From Strongylocentrotus purpuratus (lineage: Eukaryota > Echinodermata > Echinoidea > Camarodonta > Strongylocentrotidae): a DNA stretch of 64,000 nt. Under the pieces are notes generated by a model. It ran no database searches and was not told the DNA's origin. It saw only the letters and a list, made by a program, of their open reading frames with translations. Every line of letters starts with the position of its first letter. Position 1 is the first letter of the stretch. The DNA lies in assembly GCF_000002235.5 (NCBI RefSeq), contig NW_022145605.1, forward strand, positions 31,619,774 through 31,683,773. The letters are read 5' to 3'. Both the position numbers and the translations under genes were made by a program. Positions 1 to 28,224 of the stretch are shown one piece after another.

Positions 1-377
1 ATAGGATACAATATTTATTTCCCCACAACACATCAAGCCGTGATGAATGAATGTCCATTGCATGTAACACGAAAGAAACGGAAACTCTCAAATCTACAAT
101 CCTTTAGAAAGATATTAATTAGCCGAGTAATTAGGGCATTACAAGACATCGAAGGACTTAATCTATTTTACAATAGTTGATGCAACCATAATGGAACATT
201 ATGCTTCTCGATACTGAGGATATGAAATTTCAGCACAAGTGTATTTGGTTTCAAAATTTTATAGCAGTTCGTTAAAGAAACATTTCGATGCTCACTTGTA
301 TAATAAATCTCTATGACAAGCTCATTTTTATCACGACAGTTAAACCTTTTCACTTTTTGATACTAAAGATAGTTGAA

Positions 378-557
378 GAATTGCCTAATTGACTGCTCGG
401 ATGATTTTTTACCTTTCTCCGAAACCTCTTGGTTTTTTGCTCATGATTATAGCGCATTATTCTTTTTGAATTGCCTAATTGACTGCTCGGATGATTTTTT
501 ACCTTTCTCCGAAACCTCTTGGTTTTTTGCTCATGATTATAGCGCATTATTCTTTTT
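378..557. repeat. Perfect 90-bp tandem duplication
   Basis: The 90 bases at 378-467 recur without a difference at 468-557. No splice or coding signal is convincing. The identity implies a recent duplication or an assembly artefact. Confidence 0.9.
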
Positions 558-558
558 G

Positions 559-1319
559 TCACTGTATGTATTAATAAGCAAATACATATCTGCACAACGA
601 ACGTCTTTATGATTATGATGTCCTCGTTTCGTTGTATGTTATAAATTCAATATCATGACGAGAAGTGCGTCAAAAATATCTAAACATCGAAATGATTTCT
701 GGTCATGTTTAACTATTTTAATTAAAGCCTTTTTACTTGATCTAATACTTTTATGAGGATGACATTGTCCGCAATAAACTTGACAAACATTATCATCCAT
801 ACTATATGTCGTAGTTTATAACAATAATTACTCATGAACCTCACACTACAAGGACAACATTCATCCAGATTCTGAGATTGCTCATTCTCACGAAGCTTGG
901 TGTACGCGAAGATATCGGGAAAGAAAGCGGTCTGTAATACCAGACACGCAAGTGGGGTATTTCGGTCCCCGTTCACCGAAAAGTGAGATTCTCCATTTGA
1001 AAGTCGGGTAAGGTCGACAAATATAGCCTCTGTTAAAGGCGTTACTCCACCACCCAATTCGGAACAGCTTGCCACATGCAGTATCGTGAATGCGCCCGGC
1101 ACTCTGCGCGGCCGTTTTTCAGTGTATTTTCTTTTAGTGTTCTTAAAAATTCGCCGTGTCGTTTGATCAAAGAGGTACTGGGCAAGCTTGCCTATTAATG
1201 ATTTGGTTCAATACATAAGCCATCTAACCTTTATGTTTTAAGGTAATGATTATATTTATGCAGAAAAACTAAAATACTTGTGACAGTGCGATTATTTCAA
1301 GTCGCCCTTTTTAGGTTAT
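559..1319. other. Intergenic stretch with a GC-richer island
   Basis: Downstream of rph3a. About 880-1130 is less AT-rich than its surroundings, and its minus strand stays open for 126 codons (1102-722). No domain, splice signal or known family is recognisable, so I do not call it a gene. Confidence 0.4.
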
Positions 1320-1379
1320 TATGCAGCAACATGACCAATCAAAGTTTGGTCCAGTTAACGCTTGTTGGTTGGTGGTTTT

Positions 1380-2115
1380 TTTTAAGTTTATTTGTCCAAT
1401 TAACTTCTTTATCTTCTCAATGTTTCCTTTCCATCTTTCCTTTCCATCTTTCCTCATGTTTTTTGTTATTATCACCTTTATTCTATATACCTTTCGGCTA
1501 ATATTATTCTTTATTTTTCTCCTTCTTTCAACATCTCTTTTCTAATTTTCATTATATATTTCTTTATTTTCTCCTAATTTTATCTTCTTTAGCCATCTTT
1601 CCTTATGCCCTTCTTTATTTTCTCCGTCTTTCTAATTTTCATCTTTCCTTATGTATTCCTCTATTTTCACCTTGTTTTATTCTCTCTATCTTTTCTCATG
1701 TATTTCTTTATGTCTAACCTTCATTATCTTCTGTTTCCATCTTTCCCTGTGTATTTCTTTTTAAACCTTCTTTTATCTTCCTTTTCCATCTTTCCTTATG
1801 TTATTCTTTATTTTCTCCTAATTTTATCTTTTTCATCTTTCCTTATGTATTCCTCTATTTTCACCTTGTTTTATTCTCTCTGTCTTTTCTCATGTATTTC
1901 TTTTTTTTCTAACCTTCTTTATCTTCTGTTCCATCTTTCCTTATGTATTTCTTTTTAAACTTTTTATCTTCCTTTTCCATCTTTCCTTATGCTATTCTTC
2001 ATTTTCTCTTCCTTCTTTCCCTCCATTTCCATCTTTCCTTATTATCACCTGTCTTTCCTTATTTTATCCTCCCTTTATATTTTCCTTCTGCATTTTTCCA
2101 TTGCCAAGCACATCA
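1380..2115. repeat. Pyrimidine-rich degenerate minisatellite
   Basis: A T/C-rich tract built from loose repeats of a motif like CATCTTTCCTTATGTATTTC. Apparent Phe/Leu/Ser-rich open frames here are composition artefacts. Confidence 0.8.
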
Positions 2116-2446
2116 ATGTTCTCTTCTATACATAAAAGAAACTTAAATAGCTAGTACTTGCTAAAAAAAACAATATGAAGTGAGACTTTAGACACACTGA
2201 ATCCAGGCCTATTATAAATATAGGTGTAGGGGCTGCGATGAGAAGACTATGAATCTGGACTGGATATCAGATACCAGCTGGTAATCCCTTTATCAGTAAC
2301 TAGGCTATGATTGACCGCTGTCTCTCTCCCCATGGACCCTACTGGTAATCCCTTTATCAGTGGTCAGTGCTCCTATCAGATTATGGTAGCTCCAGGAAAA
2401 GTGGTGAACTGGTGAGCAGAGCTCAAATGGGATGTTTTCCTAATGG
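2116..2446. other. No gene seen
   Basis: Unique-looking intergenic sequence with one short internal direct repeat (TGGTAATCCCTTTATCAG near 2279 and 2343). Confidence 0.5.
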
Positions 2447-2600
2447 TACTTTTCACGCACCAAAGTCCGGCTCATACGTAATACACAAAAATCCGGCTCG
2501 TATTGACTTTACACACTGGACTTAAGGGGGTGTTTTCAAAAGGAGGGAACATGCACACGCGTACCCTAAATAACACTGAGTGGGGGGGGGGGGGGGGGGG
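2447..2600 (+). repeat. Interspersed repeat ending in poly-G (copy 1)
   Basis: Starts TACTTTTCACGCACC and ends in a run of about 18 G. It is about 150 bp and clearly similar to 47127-47276. No terminal inverted repeat is visible. Confidence 0.75.
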
Positions 2601-2800
2601 CATCAATCTTCCTCAAATGAGAGCTCTCAAATATTCATATAATGTACATGTACAATCTACATGAATCTTATTCAGATATACATGCATTGATGTACGTAAT
2701 GTATAAGTTTGCGCTACACATGTACATGTACATGATGTACCTCCATAATAAACAATACAAACATTTGTATTTCACAACAAAAATCCTACATGTACATATA

Positions 2801-4218
2801 CAGTCAAACCTGTCTATTAAGGTCATCCAATGGAAACAGAAAATGTGGCGACTGTAGACAGGTTGTCTTTCTAGACAGGTTCTACAACAAACAATTCTCT
2901 CAAGGGAGACAAAATGTATGGCCGCTGTTCACAGGTGGCCCCTGTAGACAGGTTCTACAACATACATCTCTGTCTCCAGTAAGAGACAAAAATGCATGGC
3001 CACTGTTGATAGGTGGCCTTTCTAGACAGGTTCTACAACATACATTTCTCTCTCAAGGGAGACAAAATGTATGGCCGCTGTTCACAGGTGGCCCCTGTAG
3101 ACAGGTTCTACAACATACATCTCTGTCTCCAGTAAGAGACAAAAATGTATGGCCACTGTTGACAGGTGGCCCCTCTAGACAGGTTCTACAACATACATCT
3201 CTGTCTCTAGTAAGAGACAAAAACGCATGGCCACTGTTGACAGGTGGCCCCTCTAGACAGGTTCTACAACATACATCTCTGTCTCCAGTAAGAGACAAAA
3301 ATGTATGGCCACTGTTGACAGGTGGCCCCTCTAGACAGGTTCTACAACATACATCTCTGTCTCTAGTAAGAGACAAAAATGCATGGCCACTGTTGACAGG
3401 TGGCCCCTCTAGACAGGTTCTACAACATACATCTCTGTCTCCAGTAAGAGACAAAAATGCATGGCCACTGTTGACAGGTGGCCCCTCTAGACAGGTTGTA
3501 CAACATACATCTCTGTCTCCAGTAAGAGACAAAAATGCATGGCCACTGTTGACAGGTGGCCCCTCTAGACAGGTTCTACAACATACATCTCTGTCTCCAG
3601 TAAGAGACAAAAATGTATGGCCACTGTTGACAGGTGGCCTTTCTAGACAGGATCTACAACATACATCTCTGTCTCCAGTAAGAGACAAAAACGTATGGTC
3701 ACTGTTAACAGGTGGCCCCTCTAGACAGGTTCTACAACATACATCTCTGTCTCAAGTAAGAGACAAAAATGTATGGCCACTGTTGACAGGTGGCCTTTCT
3801 AGACAGGTTCTACAACATACATCTCTGTCTCAAGTAAGAGACAAAAATGTATGGCCACTGTTGACAGGTGGCCCCTCTAGACAGGTTCTACAACATACAT
3901 CTCTGTCTCCAGTAAGAGACAAAAATGTATGGCCACTGTTGACAGGTGGCCCCTCTAGACAGGTTCTACAACATACATCTCTGTCTCAAGTAAGAGACAA
4001 AAATGTATGGCCACTGTTGACAGGTGGCCCCTGTAGACAGGTTCTACAACATACATCTCTGTCTCAAGTAAGAGACAAAAATGTATGGCCACTGTTGACG
4101 GATGGCCTTTATAGACAGGTTCTACAACATACATTTCTCTCTCAAGGGAGACAAAATGCGCGGTAACTATAGACAGTTGGCCTTTATAGACAAGTGGCCA
4201 CTAAGACAGGTTTGACTG
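2801..4218 (+). mobile_element. Short-inverted-repeat element with an expanded 78-bp satellite inside
   Basis: The ends are CAGTCAAACCTGTCT and its reverse complement. The left flank is TA and the right is CA, a probably decayed TA target duplication. It is the same family as 22868-23043 and 34609-34783, which are only about 175 bp. The excess length is about 17 copies of a 78-bp unit. A CAGT terminus with TA duplication suggests a Tc1/mariner-related non-autonomous element (inference). It lies 26 bp beyond the rph3a stop, so rph3a 3' UTR transcripts may include it. Confidence 0.8.
2838..4166. repeat. 78-bp minisatellite, about 17 units
   Basis: The unit contains GACAGGTGGCCCCTCTAGAC and CAAAAATGTATGGCCACTG. 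Because 78 is a multiple of three, both strands stay open for long stretches (458 and 211 codons). These frames are periodicity artefacts. Units differ at a few positions, so expansion probably happened in rounds. Confidence 0.95.
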
Positions 4219-4243
4219 CATCTCTATTAAAGAACATATATTT

Positions 4244-20099
<15,856 letters not shown>

Positions 20100-20711
20100 C
20101 TGCAGAAAAGAGAAAAGATTTTGAATAAAATGAAACTATTTAATTTAAAAGAATATCGGCAACAGTATTACATGCACACTCAAAGCTAAAATTGATCTCA
20201 ATACCATAAATTCTTTACATCAGAAATATTCAGATGTAATATTTCATGTATTCTTTATTTTGAACTGCCAATTCTTGATGATATATAGAAGGGGTATAGA
20301 AAAATATCACCATTTATACTGTATGGAAATTAAAGTTTTATGAATACAAAAAATATATCGATCAATTTTACTTTTCAAATAAAATGATTTATAAAACAAA
20401 GTAAGCGCATAGAACATCATTAATTTTGTGTCTCGTAAAGACAAATACAATCACCCAAAGAAAAAGCAAAATGAGACGATGTTATTTTGTTTGAGACAAG
20501 TTTTGTCACATGAATAAAATGCAATCATATGAAGGACAAATGTAAAAGTGGTTCAAGATAATTGCCTGTCTAGACACTTCCTATGCACGTACCGTATTGA
20601 AACAAAAATCCCATTTGTAACAGAGACACACCATGAATAACCGGATGTCTAGATATGAATGGCCTTCACACTGCAGTAATGTGGTCCTGCATGTGTAAAC
20701 ATAGCTCATAT
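20100..20711. other. Sequence upstream of the first recognised rph3a exon
   Basis: AT-rich, presumably intron. I looked for an exon encoding the Rab-binding helix, ending two bases into a codon before a good donor, and saw none. Confidence 0.5.
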
Positions 20712-20808
20712 CCTCCTTGTTTTCACAAAGTGATGGTAGCGAGGAAAATCGTAACGCAAAGTAAATGCAATTTTTTTTCACTACCGTCACTTCGTGAAAA
20801 CAGCGACG
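20712..20808. mobile_element. 97-bp palindromic element, copy 1
   Basis: Inverted arms contain TTTTCACGAAGTGACGGTAG (here slightly altered on the left). Flanked on both sides by ATAT. The family is seen six times in the window. Confidence 0.85.
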
Positions 20809-21000
20809 ATATCATGTAGCCTTGCCAGAACAGCCCACGGCCTTGATGGATGATGAATTTGATTTATCATTGTGTAACAAAACCACTCAGCCAGGACTTG
20901 TTTCAATTATTCCTCAGCAAAAGCCACTTTTACCGATGGACATGAATGTCACCAAGATGGCAAGCATAAATCATCCGTTTAATTACATGAATTTCATTAA

Positions 21001-21628
21001 CTCTTACACTGCCATGAGACTGCTAGCGCGCTATTGTTATAGTGCCATGTGCATGCGAGCGTGCTATCGATTGAAAGCCACGTTCATGCTATAGCGAGCC
21101 ACCGCTACGGTGCTTTGTGCGCGCTAGCGCGCAGATGTAATAACAGTTACTGTTCATGCCCATTGCACCGTGTTGAGTGCTTTTGCAGCGCTATTGAAAG
21201 TACCGTCGCGTGCATCAGATTATCGGCTTTGGATTACGCGTCTTTGTATACAACAGTCAGATTGGATTTTCTCGAGTAATTTAGAGATTTGTTTTTGATA
21301 TCATATATCATCATTATGCCTCTCCATCGCATTGGATTGGTTCGACAACTCACTGATAGTGCTTATTTACTTCAGCAAAATTACAAATTCATGAAAATGA
21401 TATTGGTATCAATGGAAAAAGGGTGAAATTTCCTACAACTCTCATGTACAATGTTTGTTTATACAACATAGGAATGAGAAGTTATAGTGGATCAAACATA
21501 GTAAAGATTTTAAAAACACGCACTTGAACCAACCCTAAAATTAACTTGGCACGCAGGGGCTTTGTTGCTGGCACAATAGAGATTAGCACTGTGGCACTGG
21601 GTGCATTGTATGGGTGGCAGCTTAAGAG
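21001..21628. mobile_element. piggyBac-like non-autonomous element (uninterrupted copy)
   Basis: Flanked by TTAA (20997-21000 and 21629-21632). The inverted ends CTCTTACACTGCCA and CTCTTAAGCTGCCA resemble the known piggyBac end CCCTTTGCCTGCCA. It has the empty site for the mariner insertion seen in the other copy, and an extra roughly 200 bp (21293-21505) absent there. No transposase. Confidence 0.7.
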
Positions 21629-22867
21629 TTAAACTGCAAAGCTTGCCTAACTCTGAAAGTGCCATCAAGTTGGCGAGCACATGGCACATATATATTGTTT
21701 CATGGACAAGTTTTTGTATATATTTATATATGACTTTTTTCATGTCTTCCTTTGATATCCTGTCTCACTTATTTTGTCTTGCATAAATATATATCACATG
21801 ACATAATTTGTTGCCTATATTTTAACTATGAATATTTAATCCATCTTCACAAACAGAGGCATGGCATTGGTTCAACTGATGATGAAGTTATGGTTTGTAT
21901 GAGTGGGAGGGGGGGGGGCACAGGTCTTACTAATGAGAGAAAAAGGCTGTCAAATGAGGGGGGTGCAGGAGAGGTCTGGTCAACTTGTTTTCGTGATTCT
22001 TTCCCACTCAACATATGATTCTCTCTCTCTCAATGTCTTTCTGTGTCTGTCTCTCTCTATGCCTGTCTTTCTGTGTCTGTCTCTCTCTATGCCTGTCTTT
22101 CTGTGTGTCTGTATGTCTATCTGTCTGTCTTTCTGTCTGCCTCTGTCTGTCTCTTTTCTCTCTTTCTCTCTCTCTCGCTCTCACTCTCCCTTCCTCCCTC
22201 TCATGCTTCCAAATTTTCCTCTTTCACCCTTTTGCAAATTGATTGCCCCTCAAAGCTAAGCCACTGTTCCCAATCACAAAGCATTCAACTATATGAAAAG
22301 AGAGTCATCTTCCTAATGACTTCAGTAATTTCCACAAACTATTTAAAGCAAGGAAAGAAGGTCTGAGGCAATTGAGGCACTTAAATAATTAAACTATTGA
22401 ATCAAGGAATGAATACTAAAGCAGCATCTTGGCACTGGACATCTATCCGAGACTGACGATGATCAAGCAAGTCGTTCCCGTCACACCGTTCACACGGCAC
22501 CCTACAGCAGCGCCGGGAGAAACGTCATCAATTATGATAAATTTGATTTATTAGATCTACCCGCTGAGGGAAAAACGTGTCCCCGAGGTGCCCGGGATAC
22601 GCCACCTCACCGAGAGAGCCTGAAGGTGGGATAGGCCCTAGTCTCGTGACGAGGAGGAGAGGCATTCATAATACACATTGCATTTGTACCTACTATCTTA
22701 ATTATCTGGAATAATGTATTGCACATAAGGGAGCTTAGAGAAATGTAGTGGAACGAACAAACGTTTCTGGAATGCAAAAGGCATACTAGCAAGTGATGTC
22801 TGTTACTCAAAAGTTATTTTTTGACATCTGAATTTCATTTTAGGTAACTTTTAGCATTAGCAAGATA
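21629..22867. other. No gene seen; CT/GT-rich microsatellite inside
   Basis: 22018-22200 is CT/CTGT-rich. 22440-22640 is more GC-rich and ends in a possible minus-strand donor (CGGTGAGG), but no recognisable coding sequence precedes it. Confidence 0.5.
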
Positions 22868-23043
22868 CAGTGAAACCTTTTCATAAAGACCAACCAAGGG
22901 AGACAAGAAAAAGCGGTCTTTATAGGCAGGTGCTCTTTGAAGCCAGGTGCCTATAGTACATGTTTCAATGAGAAACCATTTTCAAGGGGAAACAAAAGAA
23001 TGTGGTCTTTGAAGACAGGTGGTCACTAAGGCAGGTTTGACTG
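22868..23043 (+). mobile_element. MITE, CAGTSAAACCT family
   Basis: 176 bp, ends CAGTGAAACCT and AGGTTTGACTG, with TA on both sides. It is the short form of the element at 2801-4218; the interior has GGTCTTTATAGGCAGGTG. Confidence 0.85.
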
Positions 23044-23929
23044 TAGTACATTTATTTGCCAGCTCCATATCCCTACGACGTGGTTCTACCTCTCTGTGAT
23101 AAAGTTAAGATTTTCAGCAATTACACAATTAACGTTTCAGACGCGCTTTTCGTGCCACTAAATTTACCTGAGCTGGTTTACTCTCTAATCTAACAGTTCT
23201 GCATAAATGAGGGGGAAGAGAGTTTTGGGTGGGGAGAGGAGGGAAGGAGAATGACTGAATAAGAGGTAGAGAGTGGATGGAAAGTTGGTGAGAGAGAGAG
23301 AGGTGAAAGATGAACTTCTTGGTTCTATATTGTCCCAAAAATCAGATGGATTTTAGGACAAGTAAACCATTTGCAATTTTCACTAAAAATTGGATTCTAT
23401 CTACAAGTTTTACCAGCATGACTGCATATTTTAATCACTCCTTTGAAAAGAAAGACTGGAGGAGAGGCTAACCACTTTCCTTCTACATATTATTGAATTA
23501 CCTCAGAATGCAAGTGGAACTTCATTAAATTAGGTCACAGATTGTGTTTGTAAATGCATTTGTATCGGCGGGGAGGCTTTGGGGGGTAAATCTGAGGGTG
23601 ATCCCCCGCCCCCCCCCTCCCATCCATCCTATCCCCCACATCCAGATAGGGAGATAATGTCTAAGAAAGAAACCCATAACCATTATATGTCAAAATACAT
23701 TATTCAAAACAAAAACCAATGGGCAGAAATTGCAGCCTTTGCCATGGAAAGGGTTAAAGTAATCTCTACAAATAGGTGCCACCCCACTCCCCGGCCCCCA
23801 CCCCCCCCCCCCCCCATCCCCATTCCGGTGCCCCTGGTACATGATAATAAATGCATGTGGTCCACTCGTTCCATACAATTATATGTACATCAATCCATCT
23901 CTTTCTTTCTTTCTTTCAGTATGTTTCAA

Positions 23930-23963
<34 letters not shown>

Positions 23964-24154
23964 TCTCTCTCTCCATCTCATGTCAAACATGTATTTTGAA
24001 TTAGCAAATGTATACAGGTGAATTATGTTAGAAAGCTAGATTCAATCATGAAAACAAATCTAATATTCATGAGAGATGCAATCTGTGTCATTACAAATTC
24101 AATGCATTAAAAATTACATTCCTTCGGATTGTAATTACACGTTGATACACATTT
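23044..24154. other. No gene seen; simple repeats
   Basis: Poly-C runs (23603, 23800) and a CT microsatellite (23932-23980). No supported exon. Confidence 0.6.
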
Positions 24155-24251
24155 CGTTCCTGTTTTCACGAAGTGACGGTAGTGAGGAAAATCCGCACGC
24201 AAATTGAAAGCGATTTTCATTCACTACCGTCACTTTGTGAAAATAGGGACG
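24155..24251. mobile_element. 97-bp palindromic element, copy 2
   Basis: Same arms as copy 1, flanked by ATTT on both sides. Confidence 0.85.
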
Positions 24252-24450
24252 ATTTATGTCAAATATAACTGAATGACACCTGGCTGTGACTAATGATGTA
24301 TTAAGAATACTGAATTTGATGGCATAATTTAAAAACCCATATCATGAACTACCATGCTCACATGCACAGTTTTGTATTAGCAATATACAATTATTTAACA
24401 TTTTCCACCTTTGAATAGGAATTTGTAATGATGTATAATCTAAAGTATAT

Positions 24451-24546
24451 CGTCGCTGTTTTCACGAAGTGACGGTAGTGAAAAAAATTGCATTCACTTT
24501 GTGTTACGATTTTCCTCACTACCGTCACTTCGTGAAAACAAGGATG
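24451..24546. mobile_element. 97-bp palindromic element, copy 3
   Basis: Flanked by ATAT on both sides; lies only 200 bp from copy 2. Confidence 0.85.
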
Positions 24547-24679
24547 ATATGTGGGACTGTCATTTTGATCTATGACCTATTTGTACAATATAACCCTTTT
24601 CACTGAACAACTGACATTAATGATAGAAGAAGTACCACATGTACAAGCAGTCCATATGACAGGTTGCCAACAAACTTCT

Positions 24680-25165
24680 TGTTCTGTAGTGTGATCTACA
24701 GTAGATGTAGAACTCTTAATTCAGCCAGGATCTATTACAACATTGTTCTTGATTTAGTAGTATACAATAATTGATTACAGTTGTGAAATCAGTGTGTTTG
24801 ACAAGCTATTGAATGTTAAACCGATTGCCTTTTATTTTCATTTACGGTAGATGGAAATGTATTTTTGTAAATCTATCGTCCATTTGTACATTTTTCATTT
24901 ATTTTTTTTAAATTGAGAAAATAGAAATGATTGTTAAAAGCGTTTGAATCAAAGTATTTGATTAGGTGTAAAAAAAAATGTATTATCTTGTATTGTGATC
25001 TAAGTTAGATGTAGACCTATTCTTTTGATCTACGATCTCTTCTGTACGATATTCTATTTTTTATGAGAACAAATGAATAATAGTTAAAATCAATTAAACT
25101 GTCAATCATTAACCTAAGTATGATCTATAGTAGATGTGGACCTTTCATTTTAGTCGGATCTATTG
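24680..25165. repeat. Degenerate tandem repeat with GATCTA..TAGATGTAGA
   Basis: Three spaced units each contain a sequence like GATCTACAGTAGATGTAGA and then a second GATCTA. No gene. Confidence 0.55.
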
Positions 25166-25234
25166 ACACGTCATTCTCTTCTTTGCCAATGTACATCATA
25201 AACAAATGATGGGATACATATGTATATGTATATT

Positions 25235-25242
<8 letters not shown>

Positions 25243-25286
<44 letters not shown>

Positions 25287-25287
25287 A

Positions 25288-25328
<41 letters not shown>

Positions 25329-25330
25329 AG
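25243..25330. repeat. GA microsatellite
   Basis: Nearly pure GA with AAAG interruptions. The surrounding 25166-26610 contains no gene. It holds a CT tract at 25975-26008, an ATAATAATA-headed repeat at 26028-26250 and a poly-G run of about 24 at 26619-26642. Confidence 0.95.
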
Positions 25331-25973
25331 GGTAAATATAAATGCACATGTTTTTTCCAGAGAGAATACTGACAAGGGGGAGATAAACAGATGAAATATT
25401 GATATATGGGGAAGAAGCTTAGGTGTAATATAAAAATAGAAATAGATCTTTACAAATAAAGATAAAGATATTAATACTGACGTAGATAGAGATATCAAGA
25501 GATACAGTTAGGGGACACGAGTGGGAGAAACATGAATAAAATAGTTAGAACGGGTGCTTAAATTGTGACTGCTAACTGTTGATCAGAACCTGTGTCAATA
25601 AAATAACAAATAGCAGTGCCTGGTGGTTTTGAATTACTGAGGGGGTGGAATTGACTGTATTTTTGAATATTTTATTCATAAAAATGCACTCTATGCCTTT
25701 AGGCTGTTAGCAGTTATAGCACAAACATCGGTTTGGTAACAGTACTCATTTAAACTGCCTCAAGGGGAATGTTTCTTTGACAATCTACATAATTGTAAAA
25801 GGATTGTTAAAATGTCAATGTCCTGCATGGCTCAAAGGAATACTGTTGGTTTGTTAAGTAGACGCAAGCAGTAGACCTGTTGTTTAAAAAAAGAACTTGT
25901 CTCTAACATTTTAGTATAGATATATATATTTATACTTTGTGTCTTTGCTTCTTTCTGTCTGTCAATTGGCTGG

Positions 25974-26007
<34 letters not shown>

Positions 26008-26734
26008 GCTACTTGTGTATATATATTTAATAATAATACTTTGTTCTTTTATAACGCATTTCATATCTGTTGATATCTTAGTGCACTCTACAATATATTT
26101 ATACATAAAGTATTACATGATCATGAAAGGAACAATGCAACAGAAACATATATAGAAGACAGTGAAGTTTTTACAAAGAGAACAATTACAAGATTACATT
26201 GATCTCCTTTAGTACTATTGATATGCTGATTTAAAAAGATGAGTTTTGAGTTTAGATATGAATGTTTCAGTATTGGATATATACAAAGTCTCTCTCTCTC
26301 CCTCTCTTTCTCTCTCTTCTCTCTTATCCCTTTCCCCCAACTCTCTCCACTTTGCTTTTGCTCAATCTCTCGTTTTCTCTTTTCATATCTTAAATAATCA
26401 AGAAGCAGTATAGGCCATTCAGATAACCACAGCCAAATCAAAACAAGTTGAGCAAATTGTGCCTCAGGTGTTTACGTCTTTTAATGCATACATGCAGATC
26501 AGTAAATGCATGTGGGAGTCCTTGTATGCTTTAATAATACTTAAATTAAATTACAGATATGCTATTTAAGGCCACTCTTTGACATATGATGTTTAGCATG
26601 ACAGTCTTTTTTTATGGTGGGGGGGGGGGGGGGGGGGGGGGGAGTTTACTGCATCACATATGAACAGGGCTTAACACTGGTATATGCTACAAAATATATA
26701 CGATTATATACAGATAAAGGATTCAAGTAGTAAA

Positions 26735-27125
26735 TGTGTGAGGGTTTCAAGATGGTGCCTACAGGTACAACCACCTAAACATGATTTACAGTATCCAATG
26801 CAAATAGGGCCCAAGGCTTCTTTACGTAATACATCCACTGTGTAATGTGGCTATACAATCCAAGTATGGTGTGAATGAGGCCTATTGCTGATATTAGTAA
26901 CACAACGACTGTGTGATGTGTGAGGGTTTCAAGAGGGTGTGAATGGGTATATATTATGTACAGACAGTATCCTGTGTGAATAGGGCCTAAGGCTTCTCTA
27001 TGTAACAACCACAGTGTCATGTCGGTATACAGTCTACTTATGGTGTGAATGAGGCCTATGGCTGCTAGCTATTTATGCAGAATCAACCGTAGTTTGATGT
27101 GGGTATACCCTTCACATAGTAAATG
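26735..27125. repeat. Degenerate tandem repeat, about 165-bp unit
   Basis: Units share GTGTGAGGGTTTCAAGA, TAGGGCC and GTGTGAATGAGGCCTA. Two to three copies. Confidence 0.75.
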
Positions 27126-27796
27126 TATGAAGTTTCCAGGTGACGTGCGAGGTCATAACTGATTCATAAAATGTTCTCTTAGCTGTAGGCCACGGAGGCT
27201 CACAAGAAGGTCATAAACCGTCCCATTATTGATTGAGGATTCACAAATCTCTGAAATCCTAGTCGGCATCTACTTACACCCTTTTCTCCCCTCTTTTCCC
27301 ATCATTCTCTACACATCTCTTCTTTTTTTCCTTCAAACTGTAGATCCCTTTCGTGTGCTTTCTTCCCCCTCTCCCTCCCCTCTCCCTCCCCTCTCCCTCC
27401 CATCTCCCTCCCCTCTCCCTCCACTCCCACCCCCCTCTCTCTGTCTCTCCCTCTCTATTTCCTTTTTTCTCTTTCTCTCTCTCTCTCTCTTTTCTCTCTC
27501 TATCCTTAACTCCCTCTCTACGTGCTTGACTCTTTCTCCCTCTCCATTATTCACTATGCAAACCCTAAAATTCACTGAAATAGAGAGAAATCAAAGAAAC
27601 GCTTATAAATTGCTCCGTCTTGGACTTCTCTCTCTCTCTAATTTCATTTCTTTGAATATTCACATCTTTCTCTTGAACTCTCTTCATGCACCCTCCTCTC
27701 TGTCTCTTTCCGTCCGTCTTTCTCTCTAAATGCTTGTTCAGTAGCGGTTAACCACAGCGTTTTTTTCCTATACTGTGTAAAGGAATGGTAACTATC
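27126..27796. repeat. CT-rich tract (27270-27730) and flanks
   Basis: Contains CCCTCTCCCTCC-type repeats and CT runs. Frames here are composition artefacts. Confidence 0.85.
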
Positions 27797-27975
27797 ACAG
27801 GGAATAATTTTCCTGGTATCGCATCGCAATTTGCTATGCATTTTTGCACGACTGCTATACAAAATATCTTTTGTGTAGCAGTTTTCTTCCATAGAAATGT
27901 ACAGAATTTCATTTGAAATATTTATCCATCGCCTGAAATTGCTAATCAAAAAATTTGAGGAAAATTATTCCCTGT
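27797..27975. mobile_element. MITE with ACAGGGAATAATTTTCCT ends
   Basis: 179 bp with 18-bp inverted ends; both flanks contain ATC. No coding capacity. Confidence 0.7.
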
Positions 27976-28224
27976 ATCACAACAAGTCCTAAGCGTATTC
28001 ATTGAGCATTGTGTTATAAGGTACATAAATGTGAAGCTAATAACACTTACTCCGTTCCAAAAAAAATGCAGCGGTTTACTGCATCATATCTGAACAATGC
28101 GTTATTCCTCCAAAACGCTATTTTTTGCCCCTCACGAATGAATACCGACGACGTGCGCGCACAATTATTTTGCTAATGAGAATGCTGGCCATGCTCCTCC
28201 CTAGAGGCTAGGTGTAGTCTGACG

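Noticed and set aside
1605-2146. Phe/Leu/Ser-rich plus-strand frames that look like membrane proteins
   Set aside because: The DNA is a TTTCC-type pyrimidine repeat; hydrophobicity is a by-product.
2790-4166. Open frames of 458 (+) and 211 (-) codons
   Set aside because: They follow from a 78-bp tandem unit being divisible by three; the 26-residue repeat has no sensible composition and both strands are open alike.
22605-22700. Possible first exon of rph3a ending at a CGGTGAGG donor
   Set aside because: The preceding sequence does not encode the Rab-binding helix and the phase with the exon at 20099 cannot be supported.
27229-27729. 166-codon plus-strand frame
   Set aside because: It runs through a CT-rich low-complexity tract with no domain or splice context.
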